Shown: positions 31,873 through 41,952, counted from the first letter of the stretch. The stretch is DNA of 64,000 bases from Saccharibacillus sp. O23 (GCF_002205895.1 NZ_NJDE01000001.1:62001-126000); one strand, 5' to 3'. Translations and numbers: made by a program. Notes: a model not told the origin generated them from the letters alone.

Positions 31873-32400
31873 TTATACGCATCCTTCCGTAGTTCCGTCC
31901 GTCCACGTACGTTCATGCAGATCGACCCACATGATGACGGCATCTTCGTTGTTGTCGGAGTAATAGCCTTTGCGGATTCCGACTTCGCGGAATCCCATCT
32001 TCGTATACAGATTCCGGGCGACCCGATTGCTGACGCGCACTTCGAGCGTCGCGCGTTCGAGTCCCAACTCCCGAGCCTGATCGAGCAGTTCGCACAATAA
32101 GCGTTGGCCGAGCTTGCGCCCGCGATACGCCGTACGCACGGCGATATTGGTGATATGGGCTTCGTCGACGACCGTCCACATGCCCGCATAGCCGGCCGGA
32201 ACGCCGTCCGCGTCCATCATCAGATAACGGGCGAAATGATTCAGCGTCATCTCGCTGCGGAACGCCTGCTCCGTCCACGGAAGCGAAAACGATTCGTGTT
32301 CGATGACCATCACGTCGGGAATGTCTTCGAGCCGCATGGCACGGAACGTCACGGACGGTCGGCCCGAAGGCTGCGACGGGTCGGTTTCTTGGTGCTGCAT
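31873..32400 (-). CDS. rimI: Ribosomal protein S18-alanine N-acetyltransferase
   Basis: 175-residue GNAT acetyltransferase. The acetyl-CoA-binding segment V-R-T-A-Y-R-G-R-K-L-G-Q-R-L-L (the R-x-x-G-x-G/A motif) and the late N-L-Y-T-K-M-G-F motif are typical of RimI, which acetylates the N-terminus of ribosomal protein S18. There is a ~15-residue Pro/Ser/Gln-rich N-terminal extension. It is located between tsaB and tsaD as in many Firmicutes. AGGAGAGGGGG stands upstream of the ATG. Confidence 0.93.
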   Translation of the reverse strand: MQHQETDPSQPSGRPSVTFRAMRLEDIPDVMVIEHESFSLPWTEQAFRSEMTLNHFARYLMMDADGVPAGYAGMWTVVDEAHITNIAVRTAYRGRKLGQRLLCELLDQARELGLERATLEVRVSNRVARNLYTKMGFREVGIRKGYYSDNNEDAVIMWVDLHERTWTDGTTEGCV

Positions 32401-32448
32401 GGAGCGCGGCCCCCTCTCCTGTAGGATTGATCGTTGAGTTAGGCAAAG

Positions 32449-32470
32449 CGCCGCCTCGCCGGAGGCGGCG
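32449..32470 (-). other. Strong hairpin between tsaB and rimI
   Basis: CGCCGCCTC / GAGGCGGCG with a 4-base loop, followed on the minus strand by only three T's. It may be a partial terminator or an mRNA-processing/stability hairpin inside the operon. Confidence 0.5.
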
Positions 32471-32508
32471 TCGGACTTTCTGTCAAATCGCGCAGACGGC
32501 GTGTCCGC

Positions 32509-33396
32509 TCAGGCTTTGTCGCGGCGAAGCAAATTCGCTTCCGCTTCGGTCACCTGCGTGTAGTTCGGCAGCAGGCCGTGCGGTTCGGCGGTCTCGCCGG
32601 CGGCGAGCTTGCGCGCGCCGATCGCGCCGATCCAGCGGCCTTCCGCCGCGCAGTCCTGCAGCAGCACCCGCTCTTGCGGGAGTCCCGCCAGCTCGGCGAG
32701 CCCGCGCACGGTCTCGGCGTGCTTCGCCGTCTCGCCGGTGAACAAGACGTAATCCGGCCGCTCCGCCGCCGGAAGTTCTTGCAGGCGGCCGGCGATCGCG
32801 GCCGTCCAATCGCCGACGAGCAGGATCGCGTCGTCGGCCAGCCGCTCCAGCGCGGGCCGGGCGAATGGCCCGGCTGGCGGAGCGGCCGGCGCGGACGTAG
32901 TCGCGGCCGCTTCTTGCCGTTCTTCGGCGGCTGGGTCCGGCGAAGCCGCCGCATGCTCTCCGCCTGCGGCCGGCGACGCGAACAGCGCCGTATAGGCTTG
33001 CCCTCGCCGCGCGTCCACCAGCGGCACGATCCAACCCCGCCCTTGCGGAGCGGCCGTCTCCAACCCGGAAGCCGCCTGCGCTTCGAGGCTCGATACCACC
33101 GCCACCGGCAGCTTCAGCGCCCAAGCCAGCGTCTTGGCCGTCGTGACGGCGATACGCACGCCGGTGTACGAGCCGGGGCCGATGCCTACGGCGATTCCGC
33201 CCAGTTCGCGCTTGTCCGTGCCGGATTCGCGCAGCGCGCGTTCGATCTCCGGCATCAGATTCACCGAATGGTTGCGTTCGGCCGGACTATTGCTTTCGAA
33301 CAAGACGCCGTTCTCGTCGATTACCGCTACCGCTTGCGCGGCGCTCGAAGTATCGAGCGCCAGAATCCGGCCCTGCGGCCGGTTATGCTTTTCCAT
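32509..33396 (-). CDS. tsaB: t6A complex subunit TsaB
   Basis: 295 residues from the ATG at 33396, which has GGAGA eight bases upstream and overlaps the end of tsaE. TsaB is the TsaD-like but inactive scaffold of the t6A complex. It shows I-L-A-L-D-T-S near the N-terminus and the G-I-G-P-G-S-Y-T-G-V-R-I signature near residue 75. It is longer than the ~230 residues usual for the family because of an Ala/Pro/Glu-rich low-complexity insert at about residues 143-195 between the two lobes. Confidence 0.95.
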   Translation of the reverse strand: MEKHNRPQGRILALDTSSAAQAVAVIDENGVLFESNSPAERNHSVNLMPEIERALRESGTDKRELGGIAVGIGPGSYTGVRIAVTTAKTLAWALKLPVAVVSSLEAQAASGLETAAPQGRGWIVPLVDARRGQAYTALFASPAAGGEHAAASPDPAAEERQEAAATTSAPAAPPAGPFARPALERLADDAILLVGDWTAAIAGRLQELPAAERPDYVLFTGETAKHAETVRGLAELAGLPQERVLLQDCAAEGRWIGAIGARKLAAGETAEPHGLLPNYTQVTEAEANLLRRDKA

Positions 33397-33913
33397 CTTC
33401 AGGTTCTCCATTCTGATTCGATTCTTGCTGCCGCGGCAGATCCGCTACCCATCGGGCATACGGCGCGCCGATGCCTTCGCAATGGACGATTCGTCCGTTT
33501 TCGCCCGCATGTTCGATCCGCAGGCTCAACCTTGCGGGCGGCAGCAGATCGGGGATAAGCGAAGCCCATTCGACCAGCGACACGCCGGCCCCTTCGAAAT
33601 ATTCGTCCAGGCCCAGATCTTCCGCCTCGTCCTGCGTGATCCGATAGACGTCCATATGGTAGAGAGGCAGTCTGCCTTGATATTCTTTGATCAGGGTAAA
33701 AGTCGGGCTGTTCACCACGCCTTTGACGCCCAGCGCGGCGGCAAAGCCTTGCGAGAAACGGGTCTTGCCCGCGCCGAGATCGCCGTCAAGCGTAATGACC
33801 GTTCCCGGCTGCGACAGTTCGGCGAAATATCCGGCCAGTTCCACCGTATCCGCTTCGCCGCGAGAGATCCACTCCCGGCGGGAGCTTTCTTGTGCTTGCA
33901 CGCTTCGTTCCAC
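33383..33913 (-). CDS. tsaE: t6A complex ATPase TsaE
   Basis: 176 residues from a GTG start with AGGA seven bases upstream. The P-loop G-D-L-G-A-G-K-T is near residue 44, followed by the T-F-T-L-I-K-E-Y motif and H-M-D-V-Y-R. TsaE hydrolyses ATP to recycle the TsaB-TsaD complex between t6A cycles. It is the first gene of the operon; its end overlaps tsaB by 14 bp, implying translational coupling. Confidence 0.95.
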   Translation of the reverse strand: MERSVQAQESSRREWISRGEADTVELAGYFAELSQPGTVITLDGDLGAGKTRFSQGFAAALGVKGVVNSPTFTLIKEYQGRLPLYHMDVYRITQDEAEDLGLDEYFEGAGVSLVEWASLIPDLLPPARLSLRIEHAGENGRIVHCEGIGAPYARWVADLPRQQESNQNGEPEDGKA

Positions 33914-33973
33914 CTTCGCTTCCTGTCCGGCTGCGGCCGCTCCGGGCGGCCTTGCGGATTTGTTGATTTCTTC

Positions 33974-34002
33974 ATTATAGCGCGCAAAGGAATCGACGCC
34001 AA
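33974..34002 (-). promoter_or_regulatory. Promoter of the tsaE-tsaB-rimI-tsaD operon
   Basis: Minus strand: TTGGCG (34002-33997), 17 bp, TATAAT (33979-33974), 60 bp upstream of the tsaE start. Confidence 0.75.
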
Positions 34003-34015
34003 CACTTCGCCGGAA

Positions 34016-34225
34016 TCAGATTCCGTTCCACAGCGTAACGGCGCCTACCAGCAGGAGAGCGGCCAATACCCGCATCATCGCGAAATAAGCAGGCTTCGGC
34101 TCTCGGGTGGCTTTCCAGCTCTGCGTGATTTTCCAGAACGATTTGGGCGCTACGATCACCCAGACGGTCAACAGAATCCAGACGATCATAAACGCGTTGA
34201 CGACAATCATAAACCCGGTAGGCAT
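34016..34225 (-). CDS. Small membrane protein (DUF6199-like)
   Basis: 69 residues from the ATG at 34225, preceded by a perfect AAGGAGG eight bases upstream; the frame extends far upstream but only this part looks real. Two membrane helices (~5-27 and ~46-66) flank a short loop with P-K-S-F-W-K-I-T. It resembles the small DUF6199 family of Bacillales, of unknown function, by size, topology and the P-K-x-x-W motif. Confidence 0.75.
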   Translation of the reverse strand: MPTGFMIVVNAFMIVWILLTVWVIVAPKSFWKITQSWKATREPKPAYFAMMRVLAALLLVGAVTLWNGI

Positions 34226-34506
34226 TTCTTTTTCCTCCTTCATGTGTCTTGCAAAAGCAGCATAACGTTTTTGCCGAGCCGCGAGCATGATTTCGGTCAC
34301 GCTCCGCAGCGAACTCGAACAAAATCCCGATCGGAAAGCGCCACGTACCTTATCAACATTAAAGGGAGGAATACGCTCCCCTGAATCGCACAAGAAGCGC
34401 GTGCATTTCAGGAAATGGCAAACCTGCGATTAAGAGTTGAAAGGGTACTCGCAGCGCCCGATCGGGATTTTCGTTTCCAATAGGACCGGACCTTACGCGC
34501 TTCCGG

Positions 34507-35298
34507 TTAAGCCGCCACGTCCCGTTTCCGGAAGACCCAGAACGCGATGACCAGAAATACGACATAATAGACGGCCAGCACGCTCAGCGAGAAGCCGAGC
34601 GACATGACGCCGTACTCGCCCGAAGGCGCATAGACGTATTGGGTCAAATTCAGGTTCGCGAACAGCACGTAGCGGCCGATCACGTATTTGGCCGGGCTGA
34701 TGATCAGGGTGATCAGACCACCGACGAACATCATGACCATGGTCAGCGACAGCGCCAGCGAATTGCTGCGGAATACCGCCGAGAACAAGAACGCGATCGT
34801 CGCGTACATCAGGCCGGAGATCATCCGCAGCAGCAGCGAAAGCCAGAACTCGTCGGCCATGCTGCTTGCCAATCCGCCGAGCAGGCTGTCGGACATATCC
34901 GATGCCGAAGAAGTTCCGAATATGAGCGCCGACAGCGGCAGAGCCGGCAGGATGAACACCGCGTATACGGCCAGCAGGAACAAGACGACCGCGACGTATT
35001 TGGACAGCAGGATCTTGATGCGGCTCCACGGCCGGATCAGCAGCAGCTTGATCGTCCCGCGCGAGAACTCTCCCGCGACCGAGTCTCCGGCGATCGCGAT
35101 CGCGAAGACCGTCGGCAGGAACCAGAACTGTTGGAGCGCGTTCATCGCCGACCACATACTGAGGCCGCTGCCTATATAGTAGAACAAGGTCGGCATGAGC
35201 AGCGACGTGAGCAGCACGATGCCGAACATGACCCAAGTCCGCACGCGCGAATAAATCTTGATGTTTTCGTTATGTACCAACCGGAAAAAATCAAACAA
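34507..35298 (-). CDS. ABC-2 type transporter permease
   Basis: 263 residues with six predicted membrane segments. It has the ABC-2 layout of Bacillus lantibiotic-immunity or YthP-like exporters (N-terminal cytosolic stretch with N-E-N-I-K-I-Y-S-R, then T-I-K-L-L-L-I-R-P-W-S-R near residue 95, the coupling-helix region). It overlaps the upstream ATPase gene by 8 bp, so the two form one exporter. The substrate is unknown; no two-component or peptide genes lie nearby. Confidence 0.9.
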   Translation of the reverse strand: MFDFFRLVHNENIKIYSRVRTWVMFGIVLLTSLLMPTLFYYIGSGLSMWSAMNALQQFWFLPTVFAIAIAGDSVAGEFSRGTIKLLLIRPWSRIKILLSKYVAVVLFLLAVYAVFILPALPLSALIFGTSSASDMSDSLLGGLASSMADEFWLSLLLRMISGLMYATIAFLFSAVFRSNSLALSLTMVMMFVGGLITLIISPAKYVIGRYVLFANLNLTQYVYAPSGEYGVMSLGFSLSVLAVYYVVFLVIAFWVFRKRDVAA

Positions 35299-36244
35299 TC
35301 TGTCCGCCTCCCGTCATTTCCAGGAATTGATCTTCCAACGAGCGGGTCAACGGGCGAATGCCGTACACCGGAATCCCCGCCTGCACCAAGCGCATATTCG
35401 TCTCGGCGATCCCTTCGCGGTTCGTGCGGATGACCAGACGACCGCCGCGAATTTCTCCGCCGCCGAGCAGGCCGATCGCTTCTTCGATCCGCGCCACGTC
35501 GAATTCGGTCTCGATCGCCGTTTCCGTATCCGTTTCGGCATGCAGATCGCGCACGTCGATCAGTTTGCCCGCTTGAATGATCGCGACCGAATCGCACATC
35601 AGCTCCATTTCGCTGAGCAGGTGGCTGGACACGAATACGGTCGTGCCGTCGTTTTGCGCCAACGTCCGCAAATAATCCCGCAGCTCGCGAATCCCCTGCG
35701 GATCGAGACCGTTGGTCGGCTCGTCGAGGATCAGCAGTTTGGGCTTGTGCAGGATCGCCTGCGCGACGCCGAGACGCTGACGCATGCCGAGCGAATACGT
35801 CGATACTTTATCGTGAATCCGGTTCTGCAAGCCCATAAAGCGCACGACTTCGTCAACCCGCTGCTTCGTTACGTCCGAGCGCATCCGAGCATACTGCAGC
35901 AGATTGCGGTAGCCGCTCAAATAAGCGTACATCTCGGGATTTTCCACGATGGCTCCGACCTGCGAGATCGCCGCTTCGAATTCCCGCGTAATGCTTCGCC
36001 CGCAGATTTTGATGTCTCCGGCCGTCGGCGCCATCAACCCCGTCATCATGCGAATGGTCGTCGTTTTGCCCGAGCCGTTCGGTCCGAGAAAGCCGAACAC
36101 CTGCCCTGCCGGCACGTTAAGCGTCAATCCTTCGATAATCGTTTTTCTGCCGATTTTTTTGACCGCGTTTTCGAAACGGACGACAGGTTCTTCGCCTGCG
36201 CGTTTCGGCTCCGGATGTTTCCCGAGCTTATCGATCGCTTCCAT
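35291..36244 (-). CDS. ABC transporter ATP-binding protein
   Basis: 317 residues. Walker A G-P-N-G-S-G-K-T-T-T, Q-loop region Q-V-G-A-I-V-E-N-P, signature Y-S-L-G-M-R-Q-R-L-G and Walker B L-L-I-L-D-E-P-T-N-G-L-D. The C-terminal ~90 residues form the regulatory extension seen in BcrA/DrrA-like ATPases. GAGGAGG precedes the ATG. It is translated first and coupled to the permease gene, with which it forms an ABC-2 exporter. Confidence 0.95.
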   Translation of the reverse strand: MEAIDKLGKHPEPKRAGEEPVVRFENAVKKIGRKTIIEGLTLNVPAGQVFGFLGPNGSGKTTTIRMMTGLMAPTAGDIKICGRSITREFEAAISQVGAIVENPEMYAYLSGYRNLLQYARMRSDVTKQRVDEVVRFMGLQNRIHDKVSTYSLGMRQRLGVAQAILHKPKLLILDEPTNGLDPQGIRELRDYLRTLAQNDGTTVFVSSHLLSEMELMCDSVAIIQAGKLIDVRDLHAETDTETAIETEFDVARIEEAIGLLGGGEIRGGRLVIRTNREGIAETNMRLVQAGIPVYGIRPLTRSLEDQFLEMTGGGQIV

Positions 36245-36318
36245 GCTATCGCCTCCTCAATCGCTGAACTTCATTCCAATGTAACATAAGTCGACGGCTT
36301 CATCCTTATTTTTACGGC

Positions 36319-36360
36319 AAAAAAGCCCGTCCGCTTCTCCGAAAAGAAACGAACGGGCTT
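36319..36360 (-). terminator. Intrinsic terminator after gltB
   Basis: On the minus strand AGCCCGT pairs with ACGGGCT, followed by TTTTTT. Confidence 0.85.
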
Positions 36361-36420
36361 CATCGATCATGAAAAGCTGGTTGTGAAATCGGTCTTGCTG
36401 GCGGCGAAGGAGTCCCGCAA

Positions 36421-39400
36421 TCAGCCGCCCGTACGCGCCAGCTCGCGCATATTGGCTTCGAAAGCGGCGAGCAGCGCGGCTTCGCCGGTCAGGCCGGTCG
36501 ATTCCGCTTTCTCGATCTGCTCGAGCATCCGCTTGTAGTCTTTCGGAATGACGCGGACGAAGCGGCTCGACGTTTGTTCCCATCCGTCGAGGATCAGCTT
36601 GGCTACGCTGCTGCCGGTCAGTTCGGCGTGACGTTGAATCATGCCGCGCACTTCTTCTTTCTCGGCCGCGTCTTCCAGCGTCTCGAGCAGCACCATCTCC
36701 AAGTTGCAGCGGCTGACGAAATCGCCCGAACCGTCATAGACGTAAGCCACGCCGCCGGACATGCCGGCCGCGAAGTTGCGTCCCGTCTCGCCCAGTACCA
36801 CCACGCGTCCGCCGGTCATGTACTCGCAGCCGTGGTCGCCCGTACCTTCGACGACGACTTTCACGCCGGAGTTCCGAACCGCGAAGCGCTCGCCCGCGAT
36901 GCCGCTGATATAGGCTTCGCCGCCGGTCGCGCCGTAGAACGCCGTATTGCCGATGATGATGTTCTCTTCCGACTTGAAGGTCGAACGAGGGTCCGGCTTG
37001 ACGATGATCTTGCCGCCCGACAGGCCTTTGCCGACATAGTCGTTGGAATCGCCGGTGACTTCGAGCGTGATGCCCTTAGGCACGAACGCGCCGAAGCTTT
37101 GACCCGCGGAGCCGGTGAAATGCAGCTTGATCGTATCGTCCGGCAGGCCGGCCGCGCCGTATTTGCGCGTCACTTCGCTGCCGAGGATCGTGCCGGTCGC
37201 GCGGTCCACGTTCGTGATCTTGAACGAAGCTTCGACCTTCTCGCCGTTTTCCAGCGCCGGAGCGGCGGCGGCGAGCAGTTCGCGCATATCGAGCGTCTGT
37301 TCCAGACCGTGGTTCTGCGTCTGCGTGCGGAACGGCGCGCTTCCTTCCGGAAGCTGCGGCACGTGCAGCAGCGGCGTCAGATCCAGACCTTTCTTCTTCC
37401 AATGGTGCGAAGCGTCCACGGCGTCGAGACAGTCCGTGCGTCCGACCATCTCTTGAATGGTGCGGAAGCCCAAGGAAGCCATCAGCTCGCGCACGTCTTG
37501 AGCGACGAATTTCATGAAGTTGACGACATGTTCCGGATCGCCCATGAAGTTCTTGCGCAGTTCCGGATTCTGCGTCGCCACGCCGACCGGACACGTATCC
37601 AGTTGGCAGACCCGCATCATGATGCAGCCTACCGCGATCAGCGGAGCGGTCGAGAAGCCGTATTCTTCGGCTCCGAGCAGCGCGGCGACCGCGAGGTCGC
37701 GTCCCGACAGCATCTTGCCGTCCGTCTCCAGCACGACGCGGTCGCGCAGGTTGTTGAGGATCAGCGTCTGATGCGTTTCGGCCAGACCCAGTTCCCACGG
37801 CATGCCCGCGTGACGGATCGAACCTTGCGGCGAAGCGCCCGTACCGCCGTCGTAGCCGCTGACGAGGATAATGTCCGCGCGGCCTTTGGCTACGCCGGCC
37901 GCGATCGTGCCGACGCCCACCTCGGAGACCAGCTTGACGTTGATATCCGCGCGCGGGTTGGCGTTTTTGAGATCATAGATGAGCTCGGCCAAGTCTTCGA
38001 TCGAATAGATGTCGTGGTGCGGCGGCGGCGAGATCAGGCCTACGCCCGGCGTCGAACCGCGGACTTCCGCGACCCACGGATACACTTTGCGGCCCGGAAG
38101 CTGTCCGCCTTCGCCCGGCTTCGCGCCCTGCGCCATCTTGATCTGAATCTCGTCGGCATTGACCAAATAGTTCGACGTGACGCCGAAGCGTCCCGAAGCG
38201 ACCTGCTTGATCGCGCTGCGGCGGGAATCGCCGTTCTCGTCCGTAACGAAGCGCGCCGGATCTTCGCCGCCTTCGCCCGTGTTGCTCTTGCCGCCGACGC
38301 GGTTCATGCCGATCGCCAGCGCTTCGTGCGCTTCTTTGCTGATCGAACCGAACGACATGGCGCCCGTCTTGAAGCGGCGCATGATGCTCTCGATCGGTTC
38401 CACTTCTTCCAGAGGTACCGGCTCGCCGACCGGCTTCAGGTTCAGCAGGGCTCTGAGCGTCAGATGCTTCTTCGACTCGCCTTCGACGAGGCGCGCGTAT
38501 TTCTTGTACACTTCGTAATCGCCCGTGCGAACCGCCTGCTGAAGCAGGTGGATCGTCTGCGGATTGAACAAATGTTCTTCGCCGTCGCTTCTCCATTGGT
38601 ATTCGCCGCCGGAATCCAGCACTTTGTCCAGACCTTCTTTGTCGGCGAACGCGCGGTTATGCTGAAGCAGCGTATCGAACGCGATCTCTTCGAGGCCGAT
38701 GCCGCCGATCCGCGACGGGGTCCAAGTGAAGTAACGGTCCACGAATTCGGATTTCAAGCCGACCGCTTCGAAGATCTGCGCGCCGCGGTACGATTGGATC
38801 GTGGAGATGCCCATCTTGGACAGGATCTTCACGACGCCTTTTGTGGTGCCTTTGATATAGTTCTTGACCGCTTTCTCGTGCGAGATGCCTCTCAGCATGC
38901 CCTGCGCGATCATATCTTTCAGCGTCTCGAACGCCAGATACGGATTGACCGCACTGATGCCGTAGCCGAGCAGCAGCGCGTAATGGTGCACGTCGCGAGG
39001 TTCGCCGGATTCGAGCAGCAGCGTCACTTTGGTCCGCGTGCCCAGACGAATCAAATGGTGATGCATGGTCGAAACGGCCAGCAGCGCCGGGATCGCGGCA
39101 TTCTCGCGGTCCACGCCTTTGTCGGACAGGATCAGGATGTTATGCCCTTTCTCGATGACGCGGTCGGCGGCTCTGCACATCTCGTCCAGCGCGTCGCGCA
39201 GGCCTTCGGCTCCGCGAGCGGCTTCGAAGAAGATCGGGATGGTCATCGCGCGGAAGCCCGGACGGTGACGGTGCACATGGCGGATCTTCGCGAAATCTTC
39301 GTTCGAGAGTACCGGCGTATCGAGCGCGATCATCCGGCAGCTTTCCGGTTCCGGCAGCAGCAGGTTGCGTTCCGCTCCGATCGCCGTGGAAGCCGAAGTG

Positions 39401-41034
39401 ACGATCTCTTCGCGGATCGCGTCGATCGGCGGGTTGGTGACCTGCGCGAACATCTGCTTGAAGTAGTTGAACAAACGCTGCGGCTTGTCGGACAGCACGG
39501 CGATCGGCGCGTCGTAACCCATCGAGCCGGTCGCTTCGATGCCGGTCGACGCCAGCGGTTCGAGCGTCTTGCGCAGTTCTTCGAACGTATAGCCGAACGA
39601 CAGTTGCAGCTGCGTCACGTTCTCGTGCTTCGGCGCAAGAGCTTCGGGCGCTTCCGGCAGTTCGTCGAGGTTAATCATATGTTCGTCGAGCCATTCGCGG
39701 TACGGCTGCTCGGACGCGATCTGCGCTTTCACTTCTTCGTCGGAAATGATGCGGCCTTCCTTCGTGTCGATCAGCAGCATACGTCCCGGACGCAGGCGGT
39801 CTTTGTAGAGAATGTTTTCCGGTGCAACATCGAGTACGCCGGCTTCGGAAGACAGGATGATGAGATCGTCTTTGGTCACGTAGTAACGCGCCGGACGCAG
39901 GCCGTTGCGGTCGAGGATCGCGCCGATCTGCACGCCGTCCGTGAACGCCATCGCCGCCGGTCCGTCCCACGGTTCCATCAGACAGCTATGGTATTCGTAA
40001 AAGGCTTTCTTGGTATCGTCCATCGTCTCGTGCTTGCTCCACGGCTCCGGCACCATCATCATGGCGACGTGAGGCAGCGAGCGGCCGCTCAAGTACAGGA
40101 ATTCGAACGTGTTGTCGAACATCGCGGTATCGGAACCGTCCGGGTTGATGACCGGTTTTACTTTGTCGAGGTCCGATCCGAACACTTCGCTCTCGAACAG
40201 CGCTTGGCGGGCATGCATCCAGTTGACGTTGCCGCGCATGGTGTTGATCTCGCCGTTGTGGATCATGAAACGGTAAGGGTGGGCACGGTCCCAGCTCGGG
40301 AACGTGTTGGTGCTGAAGCGGGAGTGGATCAGCGCGATGGCCGAGCTCATGTTCTCGTCGCGCAGGTCCGGGTAGAATAGTCCGACTTGAGCCGTGGTCA
40401 ACATGCCTTTGTAGACGATCTTGCGGCTCGACAAGCTCGGAATGTAGAACGATTCCGCGCCTTCGCCTTCCGCGTAGCGGATCGACATCTCGGCTTGGCG
40501 GCGGATGATGTACAGCTTGCGTTCGAACGCCAGATCGTCGGTTCCGATCACTTCGCCGCGTCCGATGAACACTTGGCGTACGCAAGGCTTGGCGGCCTTC
40601 GCGGAGTAACCCAGCGTGCTGTCGTCGGTCGGTACGGTGCGGAATCCCAGCAGCTTCTGACCTTCGGCTTGAATGATCTCGCCGAGCAGGTATTCGTGAC
40701 GCGCGCGGATCTTATCGTCGGTCGACAAGAAGAGCATGCCGACGCCGTATTCTCCTTCGTTCGGCAGTTCGAAGCCCAGATCTTGGGACGCGAAGAACGA
40801 ATGAGGCAGTTGGAGCATGATGCCCGCTCCGTCGCCGGAGTTCGGTTCGGCGCCTTGGCCGCCCCGGTGTTCCATGTTTTCGAGCATCGTCAGAGCGTTG
40901 CTGACGATATCGTGCGCAGGCGTTCCCTTGATATTGGCGATAAAGCCCATGCCGCAGGCGTCTTTTTCGAACTGCGGATCGTATAGACCCTGTTTCGGAG
41001 GCAATCCAGTCATTTCATCAAACAACCTTTCCAT
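36421..41034 (-). CDS. gltB: Glutamate synthase large subunit
   Basis: 1537 residues, full length for the GOGAT alpha subunit (named gltA in B. subtilis). It converts glutamine plus 2-oxoglutarate to two glutamates. The N-terminal class II amidotransferase begins at Cys27 in D-A-C-G-M-G-F after a short propeptide. The central FMN/synthase domain carries the 3Fe-4S cysteines C-x5-C-x4-C in [12 protein letters not shown], and the C-terminal beta-helix has G-x-x-G-x-x-x-A-G repeats. The start may instead be the ATG at 41013. The small subunit gene (gltD) is not adjacent. A structured leader of about 260 nt precedes it. Confidence 0.97.
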   Translation of the reverse strand: MERLFDEMTGLPPKQGLYDPQFEKDACGMGFIANIKGTPAHDIVSNALTMLENMEHRGGQGAEPNSGDGAGIMLQLPHSFFASQDLGFELPNEGEYGVGMLFLSTDDKIRARHEYLLGEIIQAEGQKLLGFRTVPTDDSTLGYSAKAAKPCVRQVFIGRGEVIGTDDLAFERKLYIIRRQAEMSIRYAEGEGAESFYIPSLSSRKIVYKGMLTTAQVGLFYPDLRDENMSSAIALIHSRFSTNTFPSWDRAHPYRFMIHNGEINTMRGNVNWMHARQALFESEVFGSDLDKVKPVINPDGSDTAMFDNTFEFLYLSGRSLPHVAMMMVPEPWSKHETMDDTKKAFYEYHSCLMEPWDGPAAMAFTDGVQIGAILDRNGLRPARYYVTKDDLIILSSEAGVLDVAPENILYKDRLRPGRMLLIDTKEGRIISDEEVKAQIASEQPYREWLDEHMINLDELPEAPEALAPKHENVTQLQLSFGYTFEELRKTLEPLASTGIEATGSMGYDAPIAVLSDKPQRLFNYFKQMFAQVTNPPIDAIREEIVTSASTAIGAERNLLLPEPESCRMIALDTPVLSNEDFAKIRHVHRHRPGFRAMTIPIFFEAARGAEGLRDALDEMCRAADRVIEKGHNILILSDKGVDRENAAIPALLAVSTMHHHLIRLGTRTKVTLLLESGEPRDVHHYALLLGYGISAVNPYLAFETLKDMIAQGMLRGISHEKAVKNYIKGTTKGVVKILSKMGISTIQSYRGAQIFEAVGLKSEFVDRYFTWTPSRIGGIGLEEIAFDTLLQHNRAFADKEGLDKVLDSGGEYQWRSDGEEHLFNPQTIHLLQQAVRTGDYEVYKKYARLVEGESKKHLTLRALLNLKPVGEPVPLEEVEPIESIMRRFKTGAMSFGSISKEAHEALAIGMNRVGGKSNTGEGGEDPARFVTDENGDSRRSAIKQVASGRFGVTSNYLVNADEIQIKMAQGAKPGEGGQLPGRKVYPWVAEVRGSTPGVGLISPPPHHDIYSIEDLAELIYDLKNANPRADINVKLVSEVGVGTIAAGVAKGRADIILVSGYDGGTGASPQGSIRHAGMPWELGLAETHQTLILNNLRDRVVLETDGKMLSGRDLAVAALLGAEEYGFSTAPLIAVGCIMMRVCQLDTCPVGVATQNPELRKNFMGDPEHVVNFMKFVAQDVRELMASLGFRTIQEMVGRTDCLDAVDASHHWKKKGLDLTPLLHVPQLPEGSAPFRTQTQNHGLEQTLDMRELLAAAAPALENGEKVEASFKITNVDRATGTILGSEVTRKYGAAGLPDDTIKLHFTGSAGQSFGAFVPKGITLEVTGDSNDYVGKGLSGGKIIVKPDPRSTFKSEENIIIGNTAFYGATGGEAYISGIAGERFAVRNSGVKVVVEGTGDHGCEYMTGGRVVVLGETGRNFAAGMSGGVAYVYDGSGDFVSRCNLEMVLLETLEDAAEKEEVRGMIQRHAELTGSSVAKLILDGWEQTSSRFVRVIPKDYKRMLEQIEKAESTGLTGEAALLAAFEANMRELARTGG

Positions 41035-41115
41035 AATGAAATTCGTTCATCCCGACAAGAGATAAAAGGTGCTTGCGCGAGGCAGGCCACCGAAAAGCCG
41101 CAGATATAAGAGAAC

Positions 41116-41165
41116 AGACTGCTTTTCGCACCCGGCGGGGTTACCTGGGGCTCGAAAAGCAGTCT
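41116..41165 (-). other. Conserved-looking hairpin in the gltB leader
   Basis: The perfect 13-bp stem AGACTGCTTTTCG / CGAAAAGCAGTCT encloses a 24-base GC-rich loop, about 80 nt before the gltB start. Only weak U's follow it, so it is not a standard terminator; it could be an attenuator or protein-binding site. No known riboswitch class was recognised. Confidence 0.55.
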
Positions 41166-41301
41166 TCCACATCCCGCCCGGAATCAGCCGACAAGGCGGC
41201 CGAACCGTCTTCGAAAACCTTATCATTCCAAGGTTTTCCGAACGTCGTTCGGCCTGCAAGCCATTCCTTCCGCGGGTTCGCAGTTGGATTTTAGTTCCCC
41301 C

Positions 41302-41331
41302 ATTGTAACATTCAGCTTCCACGGCGTGCAA
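41302..41331 (-). promoter_or_regulatory. gltB promoter
   Basis: Minus strand: TTGCAC (41331-41326), 18 bp, TACAAT (41307-41302). It predicts a start near 41295 and a leader of about 260 nt. Confidence 0.65.
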
Positions 41332-41540
41332 TTTAAATCTTTTATCCGCCCTATAAAAATTTATTTCGCGGAGAAGCATTAGCGCATTGATGCATCGAAT
41401 TAGACTGAACCGCCATTCGCCTTGAATTCCGAACGAGGCCAGCATGATTTTGAGTCATTATACGACAAAATTTACGCTTTGCCTATGCCTGAGACGATTT
41501 GTCCAATGAATGATGCAAAATATGCAAACGTTACGGGGCG

Positions 41541-41792
41541 GCGGGAGGTTTCTCTTTGGGTTTCGGCGGGGAGGAAGTTCCTGTTCGGTTTGGGAAAAGC
41601 TCGGGCGGTCCCTTTCGGGGAGGTCTGTTTCGGTCGCTTGTTGAAATCGGGAAATTGGATTGGACTTTTATGATGAGATTTCCCGATTTCAAAGGCGAAC
41701 ATTCCATTCCTCCACAGACCTCCCCTACGGGACCTGTCGCTTTTCTTGGCAAAAAGAACTTTTCTCCGTAAGGCGGGCGAGAAATCTCCCGC
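41541..41792. repeat. 252-bp nested palindromic element
   Basis: Inverted pairs nest around a centre near 41667: 41541-41554 with 41779-41792; 41607-41628 with 41714-41734 (ending GGGGAGGTCTGT / ACAGACCTCCCC); and a perfect 15-bp pair 41641-41655 with 41678-41692 (TTGAAATCGGGAAAT). Imperfect pairing also joins the arms between these. It lies in the 918-bp gap 41035-41952, which otherwise holds the gltB promoter and leader and the terminator of the next gene. No convincing protein is encoded. It is probably a miniature mobile or repetitive element, or a long hairpin RNA. Confidence 0.7.
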
Positions 41793-41860
41793 TTTAGGGA
41801 AGGAGGGGAAGTTCAAAAGAGGGCTACGCCGAAGGCGGCAGCGAAAGCTATTATAGAAAC

Positions 41861-41895
41861 AAAAAAAGCCCCTGCGAGATTTCTTCGCAGGGGCT
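41861..41895 (-). terminator. Intrinsic terminator after the YhgE-like gene
   Basis: AGCCCCTGCGA / TCGCAGGGGCT with a 7-base loop, followed on the minus strand by seven T's. Confidence 0.9.
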
Positions 41896-41952
41896 GCTTG
41901 CATCGAGCATTGGACATTCGTTATACATCGAATGTGCATCAAGCCGTCAAGC

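Noticed and set aside
36574-40380. A 1268-codon open frame antisense to gltB
   Set aside because: It mirrors the codon bias of gltB (G/C-rich third positions leave few stops on the other strand), has no recognisable domain, and its composition (Arg, Asp, His, Gln-rich) is that of a shadow frame.
41116-41165. Known riboswitch or T-box before gltB
   Set aside because: The conserved cores of the T-box, SAM, TPP, FMN, lysine, glycine and c-di-AMP classes were looked for and not found.
41472-41942. Possible small proteins on both strands inside the 252-bp palindrome region
   Set aside because: No ribosome site, no family resemblance, and the frames follow the palindrome; the region is better read as a repeat.
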